Virus record (IMG/VR): IMGVR_UViG_3300024346_011137
Span: 1-48,432 of that record
From: a virus
Strand: one strand, 5' to 3'
Length of the DNA: 48,432 nt
The position numbers and the translations under genes are program-made. The notes beneath the pieces are model-generated. The model was given only the letters and a program-made list of their open reading frames with translations. It had not been told where the DNA came from and did not search any database. Below, piece after piece: positions 17,878 to 24,346 of this stretch; the first letter of the stretch is position 1; each line of letters starts with the position of its first letter.

Positions 17878-17906
17878 ATAAAAGCCTCGAAAGAGGCTTT
17901 TATTTT
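17877..17906 (+). terminator. Intrinsic terminator after recA-like gene
   Basis: A 12-base perfect stem (17877-17888 with 17893-17904) closes a GAAA tetraloop and runs into TATTTT-type sequence. It begins at the recA stop codon. The stem is strong in both directions, but no minus-strand gene needs it. Confidence 0.92.
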
Positions 17907-17907
17907 G

Positions 17908-17916
17908 TGATAGGAT
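17908..17916 (+). promoter_or_regulatory. Extended -10 promoter, leaderless start
   Basis: TGA-TAGGAT (TGn extended -10) is followed by 5 bases and then ATG 17922, so transcription would start at or next to the ATG. It lies immediately after the terminator, and the -35 region falls inside the terminator stem and is poor. It is the reason for preferring ATG 17922 over GTG 17907. Confidence 0.6.
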
Positions 17917-17921
17917 ACAGC

Positions 17922-18677
17922 ATGGATGATCGGGAAACTAATTTCAATCAATTTGTCAGAAACTTGAATTCTAATTCTGTTGCTCTAGAATATTTAAAAA
18001 GTAGAAGTTTATCTGAGAATTTGATATCTGAAAACATTGTAGGATTTTGTCCCCCTTACAGTAGATATTCTTTCCCATTACTAAAAGGCAGATTAATAGT
18101 TCCAATCAAAGATGTGCATGGAAATATAATTGCCTTAGCTGGAAGAAAAATTGATTCTTTGCAGCAAACAACAATTGAATCTTTTTGGGATGCATATGGT
18201 TCTGAACCTGCTAAATGTCAAGATAGAATAAACAAATGGACAAAAGGTAAATGGATCAATGAACCTTACCATAAAGGCAAAAATTTATATTTTCTTGACG
18301 TATCTAAAGAATATATCAGACAAAAAAATTATGCTATAATTGTCGAAGGCTATTTTGATGTCCTTAGCTTGTATGACAATGGACTAAAAAACGTTTGTGC
18401 AATTTCTGGCACTTCTATATCTGATTATCAAATCTCCTTATTGTCAAGATTTTGTGATCATATCTGTATCCTTATGGATGGTGACATAGCAGGAAATACA
18501 GCTGCACAAAAAATTTCTAAGAGAATAAATGAACTCGGATTAAAAGCTTTTTCTTTATTCTTACCAAATAATATGGATCCAGATGATTTTGCTAAAAATT
18601 ATGAGTTAGAATTTTTGGACAATTCAATTCAAAACATGATTGAAAATGACATAACCACATTGGAGATTGTTTTATAA
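17922..18677 (+). CDS. Primase catalytic half (DnaG TOPRIM domain)
   Basis: A 251-residue protein equal to the RNA-polymerase/TOPRIM part of DnaG without its zinc ribbon. The N-terminal basic subdomain has GRLIVPIKDVHGNIIALAGR (about 46-65). TOPRIM follows with IVEGYFDVLSL (Glu near 142), AISGTS and the LMDGDIAGNTAA Asp-x-Asp motif (about 185). DPDDFAK near the end matches DnaG. The zinc-binding half is at 9849-10475. ATG 17922 is preferred: the longer GTG start at 17907 would overlap the -10 box. The stop overlaps the RecJ start (TAATG). Confidence 0.88.
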   Translation: MDDRETNFNQFVRNLNSNSVALEYLKSRSLSENLISENIVGFCPPYSRYSFPLLKGRLIVPIKDVHGNIIALAGRKIDSLQQTTIESFWDAYGSEPAKCQDRINKWTKGKWINEPYHKGKNLYFLDVSKEYIRQKNYAIIVEGYFDVLSLYDNGLKNVCAISGTSISDYQISLLSRFCDHICILMDGDIAGNTAAQKISKRINELGLKAFSLFLPNNMDPDDFAKNYELEFLDNSIQNMIENDITTLEIVL

Positions 18678-20458
18678 TGCTTGAAACTAAATGGGTATTG
18701 AAACCTTGTGACCTGAACATTGCTAAAGAATTGGCATATGAATTAGAGATACCTTTATGTATTTCTCGTGTGTTAGTTTCAAGAGGAATTGATTCTATTT
18801 CCAAAGCTAATGATTTTGTAGACTTGAGCTTGAAGAAATTACATAATCCAATGTCATTACCTGATGCTCAAATTGTTATCGAAAGAATTAGTAAAGCAAT
18901 AGATCTTCAGGAAAAGATATTTGTCTGGGGAGATTATGATGTAGACGGTATTACATCTACAGCGATTGTTGTTACTGCTCTCAAGAAAATGGGGGCAAAT
19001 TTGGAATATAAGGTGCCTCATAGAATGGAGGATGGGTATGACATTAAAGTCCATTCTGTTGATGAAGCAATTGAACGTGAAGCTAAATTATTAATTTCAG
19101 TAGACTGTGGAATTGTGGCGTTTGAAACTGCTGCTTATGCAAAGAAACGTGGATTAGATCTAATCATTACTGATCACCACCATCCTTCAGATGATGGAAA
19201 GATTCCAGATTGTATAGGTGTGGTAAATCCAAACCGAGATGATCCAAACTATCCTGGTGAACATTTCAAGAATGATGAGTTCAAGAGATATCCTTTTGAT
19301 GCGTTAGCAGGTTGTGGTATTGCTTTCAAATTGATGCTTGGGCTAGCCAAATACCGAAAGATGTCTGTAGTTCCTTTCATTGATGAATTGATAGAATATG
19401 CAGCTCTTGGAACTGTTGCAGACGTTGCTCCTATGTTTGATGAAAACAGAGTAATAGTGAATCATGGTTGTTCAGTACTCACTAATTCAAGAAAGCCCGG
19501 AGTAAGAGAGCTACTAAGAATAGCAGGTGTTAAAGATGTAACTCCTACTACAATTGGTTTTCAAATTGGCCCAAGAATTAATGCTATTGGAAGATTAGCT
19601 GATGCCGGTACAGCACTAAATCTTATGCTTGCTGAAGATGACATCACTGCAAGTATGTTAGCTAATCAACTTAACAATGCAAATATCAAAAGACAACAGC
19701 AGCAAGAAGAAAACACTCTGAAGGCAATTGAGATTGTTGAAAAAACTGTTGATTTTGAGAACGAACACATCATTGTCATTGGAGATAAAAATTGGCATCC
19801 AGGGTTGATAGGTTTGATCGCTGGAAAAGTAGCTGAATTATTTCATAAACCTGCATTAGTTTGTTCATTCAAAGATGATGGATATGCCAAAGGTTCTTGC
19901 AGATCTGTGAGAGACTTTAATATTCTTGATGCTTTGAAATCTGAAAAAGCATGGGCATTATTTAAGAAAAGAGCTGATGGTTCTACTGTATGTGGTGGAC
20001 ATGCTTTTGCTGCTGGTTTTGAATTAGCTATTGATAATCTACCTGCTATGAGACAAGCATTAAATGATTATGCTCGTTCTATTGTAGGAGAAGTGATCAA
20101 AGAAAAAATCATTGAGGTTGATTCTAAAATTCAATTTCATGATCTTAATCAAAAAACATATAATCATTTATTAAAAATTTCTCCTTTTGGTGGAGGGAAT
20201 GTAAATCCATTATTTGTTACTCAGAATGCAAAGATTTTAGAAATCAAATCTATTAGTAATGGTAAACATTGTAAATTGAAATTTACAGATGGAGATGGAC
20301 TTTACATATCTGCTAATGCTTGGAGACGTGGACATTATTCAAAAGAATTTCAAGTAAATGACATTGTAGATTTAGTTTTTACAATGGAAATAGATACATT
20401 TACAGGTAGAAATAATCTTATCTTGATTATTGAAGATATGAAGCATTCTTCCATGTAG
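18677..20458 (+). CDS. recJ: RecJ-like single-strand exonuclease
   Basis: A 593-residue DHH-family exonuclease of usual RecJ length. Motifs in order: WGDYDVDGITS (about 84-94), a Ser-Val-Asp-Cys-Gly segment near 144, TDHHHPSD (about 162-169), NPNRDDP, LAGCGIAFK, YAALGTVADVAPM (about 238-250) and the DHHA1-like C-terminal GGHAFAAGFE near 442, then an OB-like domain. It would trim 5' ends during recombination or repair and cooperate with the RecA and SSB genes. The start overlaps the preceding stop as TAATG. Confidence 0.93.
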   Translation: MLETKWVLKPCDLNIAKELAYELEIPLCISRVLVSRGIDSISKANDFVDLSLKKLHNPMSLPDAQIVIERISKAIDLQEKIFVWGDYDVDGITSTAIVVTALKKMGANLEYKVPHRMEDGYDIKVHSVDEAIEREAKLLISVDCGIVAFETAAYAKKRGLDLIITDHHHPSDDGKIPDCIGVVNPNRDDPNYPGEHFKNDEFKRYPFDALAGCGIAFKLMLGLAKYRKMSVVPFIDELIEYAALGTVADVAPMFDENRVIVNHGCSVLTNSRKPGVRELLRIAGVKDVTPTTIGFQIGPRINAIGRLADAGTALNLMLAEDDITASMLANQLNNANIKRQQQQEENTLKAIEIVEKTVDFENEHIIVIGDKNWHPGLIGLIAGKVAELFHKPALVCSFKDDGYAKGSCRSVRDFNILDALKSEKAWALFKKRADGSTVCGGHAFAAGFELAIDNLPAMRQALNDYARSIVGEVIKEKIIEVDSKIQFHDLNQKTYNHLLKISPFGGGNVNPLFVTQNAKILEIKSISNGKHCKLKFTDGDGLYISANAWRRGHYSKEFQVNDIVDLVFTMEIDTFTGRNNLILIIEDMKHSSM

Positions 20459-20468
20459 CTTTTTTTAA

Positions 20469-20500
20469 TATAATTCTCTATAATAAATTAATTAAAGAGG
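20469..20500 (+). promoter_or_regulatory. Double -10 promoter region and RBS for the zinc sigma gene
   Basis: Two TATAAT hexamers lie 10 bases apart (20469-20474 and 20479-20484), with no good -35 for either. AAAGAGG (20494-20500) gives an 8-base spacing to the TTG start at 20509. The ribosome site decides the unusual TTG start. Confidence 0.5.
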
Positions 20501-20508
20501 ATTCTATT

Positions 20509-21489
20509 TTGTACAAAAGAGATTTACCCAGTAAGCCCATACTAGCGAATGCAAAAGTTCAGGAACATTTAGAAACAGCTATACTTCGTTACCAAGATGC
20601 TTTGAATAATGGTAACGAAAGAATGATTGACAAAGCATATAAGAGAATTTGTTCAATCTATCCTCCTCACATGCATATGCAAGAATGGTATGGGCAGTAT
20701 AAATATTTGTTTGATTCCTATGAAGATTTCGCACAAGATTATATTAGAATTTTCTGTAATGTTTTATCAAATTGGAAGCCTCGTGGTGTGAGAAAGAAAT
20801 CCAGATATGATGGATCTGGAGAATTTAAAAATTATTTTATTGGAGCACTTCAGCATAATTACATCAATATGGTAAAAGCTGATAATGCTGGTAAAAGAAA
20901 CCCTTCGCAAAAGTGTCCTATCTGTTCAAAATGGGTGAATCCTCTTTCCACCCATGTGTTAAATTGCCATGCAGATCTACTCTGGACAAATTTAGAATCC
21001 AAAAAAATGTCTGTTGAAATATTACAGTATTGTCCATTTTGTAAATCTCATAAAATGCCAAAAACGTTTGAGTGTCTTGAAAATTGCCAAAACAAAACTT
21101 CAGGTGCTTGTGAAGAATGTAAGCATAAATGTAGAGTAAACGCAATTAAAAGACATTTTTTATCAAAACATTCTAGTATGTTGTTTCAAATTTTCAATGA
21201 TTTATATCCTAATTATCAAACAATTTCACCAAGAGCTCTTTCTGTTTACATGAGAGATGATGAAGAAGAAGAAAATTGTGTTTACGATCAAATCAAAGAT
21301 GAAAATAAAGTGAATGATTTTCTAAAGTTTGATATGGATGAAATTGAAATACAAATAATCGAAAATGCTCTGAGCGGAAATTCAACAATAAAATTTGATG
21401 CAAAACTTTATAAATGTACTATTGATGAATTCAACAATGCTTTGGAAAATATAAAGACTAAGATGTCACTTGTTGGATTAGAAGGTTAA
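20509..21489 (+). CDS. Sigma-like protein with zinc-finger insertion
   Basis: A 326-residue protein with TTG start supported by AAAGAGG. Residues about 68-130 resemble sigma-70 region 2: YEDFAQDYIRIF, then FKNYFIGALQHNYINMVK. Two Cys/His clusters follow: CPICSKW with a His-x3-Cys-His (about 136-155) and CPFC, CEECKHKC with His-x4-His (about 180-225). The C-terminal 80 residues are acidic then helical and could be a region-4 remnant. If right, the zinc modules lie between sigma 2 and sigma 4. It may direct host RNA polymerase to a phage promoter class. A zinc-finger regulator of other type is the alternative. Confidence 0.6.
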   Translation: MYKRDLPSKPILANAKVQEHLETAILRYQDALNNGNERMIDKAYKRICSIYPPHMHMQEWYGQYKYLFDSYEDFAQDYIRIFCNVLSNWKPRGVRKKSRYDGSGEFKNYFIGALQHNYINMVKADNAGKRNPSQKCPICSKWVNPLSTHVLNCHADLLWTNLESKKMSVEILQYCPFCKSHKMPKTFECLENCQNKTSGACEECKHKCRVNAIKRHFLSKHSSMLFQIFNDLYPNYQTISPRALSVYMRDDEEEENCVYDQIKDENKVNDFLKFDMDEIEIQIIENALSGNSTIKFDAKLYKCTIDEFNNALENIKTKMSLVGLEG

Positions 21490-21495
21490 AAAACT

Positions 21496-21858
21496 ATGGA
21501 TGCATACGAAGTAAAAAAAGAAAAACCAATGAACGACCCAAGAGTACTGAAAGCAAGAGGTGGTGATCCTAATGATCCAGACCCAAATAAGCGCCCTACA
21601 GACCCTATTGGTTTATCTAGAAGCATCTTACATGTACTAGAAGATGGAAATGAATTTGTAACTGTATTATCAGTGGGTCCAACAGCTTTATCATCAGTAA
21701 TGGCATCTTTTAGATTAGCCTCAAAAGAAATTCAAGATAGAACTAGTGGCACTGTTTTAGTTTGTAGACAGACCGAGTACAATGCTGAAATTGCTGGTAA
21801 AAAGGCAAAGGGAATCAATACTCGAATTTTTGGTATCAGCATTAAGCATGCTTTGTAA
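21496..21858 (+). CDS. SpoVS-like (Alba-superfamily) protein
   Basis: A 120-residue protein. After a 40-residue charged and Pro-rich N-terminal tail, residues about 45-120 follow the SpoVS pattern: SRSILHVLEDGNEFVTVLSVG, then ALSSVMASFRLAS, a hydrophobic strand LVCRQ and GINTRIFGISIKHA. SpoVS proteins adopt an Alba-like nucleic-acid-binding fold and are linked to sporulation genes in Bacillus and Thermus. The match is by pattern only. In a phage it might bind nucleic acid or influence host development. Confidence 0.55.
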   Translation: MDAYEVKKEKPMNDPRVLKARGGDPNDPDPNKRPTDPIGLSRSILHVLEDGNEFVTVLSVGPTALSSVMASFRLASKEIQDRTSGTVLVCRQTEYNAEIAGKKAKGINTRIFGISIKHAL

Positions 21859-21861
21859 TAT

Positions 21862-22311
21862 ATGGACTTAAATAACTATAAAAACATCAAATTGAATATT
21901 TTGAGAGATTATTTAAAAGCAAAATTTTCTAATCAACCTTACAATATTAAAGAGAGATTTAATTTATTTACTAAGGAATTTGAATCGGAAAATGAGAATA
22001 TAGACTACAGATCATCCAGTCCTTGGGAAGTCTTAATTAAAGCTGCTCAACAGTTCGATTCTGTACCAGAATCCAAGGCAAATGATCTTTTTTTGTGTGG
22101 ATTTAAGTATGAAGACCAGCAATATCAAAGAATTGCTGATGCAAGTGTTAGTAAAGCTATCATTTGTCTTGCATACACAGGATTAGGCGATTCTGTATTA
22201 ATACACAAAATTAGGACATATATTTCAGACAATAGATTGCAAAAAAATTCTCTTAGTAATTTTGTAAGACGAATGAAGAATATTCACCCAGAATTACTTT
22301 CAGGGGATTGA
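21862..22311 (+). CDS. Hypothetical protein
   Basis: A 149-residue protein, mainly helical, with basic N- and C-terminal segments and no Cys-metal or nucleotide motif. It follows the SpoVS-like gene by 3 bases and closes this operon, since the RNR promoter lies across its 3' end. No family is recognised. Confidence 0.68.
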   Translation: MDLNNYKNIKLNILRDYLKAKFSNQPYNIKERFNLFTKEFESENENIDYRSSSPWEVLIKAAQQFDSVPESKANDLFLCGFKYEDQQYQRIADASVSKAIICLAYTGLGDSVLIHKIRTYISDNRLQKNSLSNFVRRMKNIHPELLSGD

Positions 22312-22335
22312 TTAAGCTAGAAATTAAGTTATAAT
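22308..22335 (+). promoter_or_regulatory. Sigma-70-type promoter of the RNR operon
   Basis: TTGATT (22308-22313), 16 bases, then TATAAT (22330-22335). The predicted start is near 22342, giving a leader of about 59 bases. Confidence 0.7.
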
Positions 22336-22340
22336 TCACA

Positions 22341-22391
22341 AAGGAAGGAACAGGAGAATATCTGTTGTGAAAACTTCAGATATTTTTTTCT
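22341..22391 (+). promoter_or_regulatory. RNR leader: purine-rich RBS followed by hairpin with T-tract
   Basis: The only Shine-Dalgarno-like sequence (AAGGAAGGAACAGGAG, 22341-22356) lies 44 bases before the NrdB ATG. Between them is a hairpin: AATATCTG (22357-22364), a 12-base loop, CAGATATT (22377-22384), followed by more T. Folding would bring the ribosome site to an effective 16-base distance; alternatively the hairpin plus T-tract is an attenuator. Confidence 0.5.
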
Positions 22392-22400
22392 GTCAAAAAC

Positions 22401-24344
22401 ATGGAAAATATATTACAAGAGAATAAAAGTCGGTTTGTTTTGTTTCCGATTGAGCATCACGATATCTGGGATTATTATAAGAAGGCTCAACAGGTTTTCT
22501 GGACCGCAGAAGAAATTGATTTATCCCAGGACCTAACAGATTGGGATAAATTAAATGAAGGCGAGAAGCATTTCGTAAAGCATGTTTTGGCATTTTTTGC
22601 AGCTTCTGACGGAATTGTAAATGAAAACTTAGCTGAAAATTTTGTATCTGAAGTTCAATATACAGAGGCAAAGTTTTTCTATGGCTTCCAGATTATGATG
22701 GAAAATGTCCACTGTGTCTCAGGAAATACTTTGATTTTGACTGACCAGGGACAGCTTGATATTAAAGATTGCGTTAATACATATGTCAATGTTTGGAATG
22801 GCGAAGTATTTTCAAATGTATTGATACAAGAAACTGGAATTCAAAATCTTTATCGTGTTAATTTATCTGATGGTAATTACCTTGATTGCACTGATGGTCA
22901 TAAATGGTTGATCCGCACTGGCAATCAGCTTCACCCTGAAAGATGTAAGACTGAACGAATTGAAACAAAAGATTTAAAGGAAGGAGATGTTATTGCTTTA
23001 TTTGAACTACCTGTAGTTCAATGTGAAGACCCAGACTTTTTCATGAATCCTTATATTCACGGTTTCTTCTGTGGGGATGGGAGCTATTCTAATGGATACC
23101 CTTACATCAAATTGTATGGTGATAAAGAAAACTTATTAGAGTATTTCTCTGTAGATTCTTCTAGTAACAAAGATCCTTATAAATTTTATGTAACTTCTAA
23201 AATCAACAAAAATAAATTTTTTGTTCCAGTAAATTATTCTGTTAAAACAAAACTTGATTGGCTTGCTGGATATGCAGATGCAGATGGTTGTGTAAATGTA
23301 AATTCCAGTAAAACAGCAACATCAATTCAAATTAGTTCTATAAATTATGAGTTTTTACTTGAAGTTAAGAATTTATTGGCAACTCTTGGTATACAAACAA
23401 ATATTGTGAAAACAAGAGATTTTAGTCAATCAACTTTTAATTACAATGATGGTACGAGTGGAACATATAATACGCAGCCAGTTTATTGTTTATATATTAC
23501 TGCTACTGATGTTGCTTTATTAAGTGATTTAGGGTTTGCTCCCAAAAGACTCAATCTGTTAATAGATCATTCAATTGTAGCTAAACGTAAATTAGTTAAG
23601 ATTGTAGGAGTTGAAGATTTAAATTGCGCCCAAATGACTTATTGCTTCAATGAACCTGAATTACATACGGGGACATTTAATAATATTCTTACAGGGCAAA
23701 GTGAAACATATTCTCTTTTAATTGATACATACATAAAAGACAAAGATGAACAGAACCATCTTTTCAATGCAATTGATACGGTTCCAGCTGTTCAAAAGAA
23801 AGCAGAATGGGCTCTTAAGTGGATTGGCTCTGAATCTTTTGTTGAAAGATTAGTTGCTTTTGCTGCTGTTGAGGGAATTTTCTTCTCTGGATCGTTCTGT
23901 TCTATTTTCTGGCTCAAGAAGCGTGGATTGATGCCTGGGCTTTCTTTTTCCAATGAATTGATTTCTCGTGATGAAGGCTTGCACACCGACTTTGCAGTTC
24001 ATCTATACAATAATCATATTGAAAACAAACTGTCCAAAGAAAGATTATTAGAGATTATTGACTCAGCTCTTGTAATTGAAAAAGAATTTATTACAGAAGC
24101 ATTACCTGTGTCTTTGATTGGAATGAATTCTAATCTTATGAAGCAATATCTTGAATATGTTTCTGACAGGCTTTTGATGGATTTTGGGGTTGGCAAGGTG
24201 TACAATGCCGAGAACCCATTTGACTTCATGCAAAATATTGCTATGGCTAATAAAACCAATTTCTTTGAGAAGAGAGTGGCAGATTATGTCAAGAGTGGTG
24301 TTGGTGAAGTTAAAGAACAAATCTCATTTGACGAGGACTTTTAA
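22401..24344 (+). CDS. nrdB: Ribonucleotide reductase class I beta subunit with intein
   Basis: A 647-residue precursor. Residues 1-104 and 434-647 form a 318-residue NrdB: HVLAFFAASDGIVNENL (Asp ligand), AKFFYGFQ with the likely radical Tyr, ENVH ligand pair, EGIFFSGSF and SRDEGLHTDF ligands, and a C-terminal SFDEDF tail that docks on NrdA. The sequence resembles eukaryote-type class Ia R2. The conserved ENxH-SETYS block is interrupted after His by a 329-residue intein. After splicing it makes deoxynucleotides with NrdA encoded 2 bases downstream. The ATG is the only in-frame start; its ribosome site lies upstream of a hairpin. Confidence 0.95.
   Translation: MENILQENKSRFVLFPIEHHDIWDYYKKAQQVFWTAEEIDLSQDLTDWDKLNEGEKHFVKHVLAFFAASDGIVNENLAENFVSEVQYTEAKFFYGFQIMMENVHCVSGNTLILTDQGQLDIKDCVNTYVNVWNGEVFSNVLIQETGIQNLYRVNLSDGNYLDCTDGHKWLIRTGNQLHPERCKTERIETKDLKEGDVIALFELPVVQCEDPDFFMNPYIHGFFCGDGSYSNGYPYIKLYGDKENLLEYFSVDSSSNKDPYKFYVTSKINKNKFFVPVNYSVKTKLDWLAGYADADGCVNVNSSKTATSIQISSINYEFLLEVKNLLATLGIQTNIVKTRDFSQSTFNYNDGTSGTYNTQPVYCLYITATDVALLSDLGFAPKRLNLLIDHSIVAKRKLVKIVGVEDLNCAQMTYCFNEPELHTGTFNNILTGQSETYSLLIDTYIKDKDEQNHLFNAIDTVPAVQKKAEWALKWIGSESFVERLVAFAAVEGIFFSGSFCSIFWLKKRGLMPGLSFSNELISRDEGLHTDFAVHLYNNHIENKLSKERLLEIIDSALVIEKEFITEALPVSLIGMNSNLMKQYLEYVSDRLLMDFGVGKVYNAENPFDFMQNIAMANKTNFFEKRVADYVKSGVGEVKEQISFDEDF
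22713..23699 (+). mobile_element. Intein with LAGLIDADG endonuclease in NrdB
   Basis: Residues 105-433 of the precursor. It begins with Cys (CVSGNTLIL), has a block-B-like CTDGHKW, and two dodecapeptide motifs IHGFFCGDGSY and LDWLAGYADADGC, so the homing endonuclease looks intact. It ends NNILTGQ before Ser+1 of the extein. The last residue is Gln rather than Asn and the penultimate is Gly rather than His. Gln-ending inteins are known (Pyrococcus abyssi PolII), so splicing is plausible. The insertion point is between the metal-ligand ENVH and SETYS. Confidence 0.92.
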
Positions 24345-24346
24345 GT

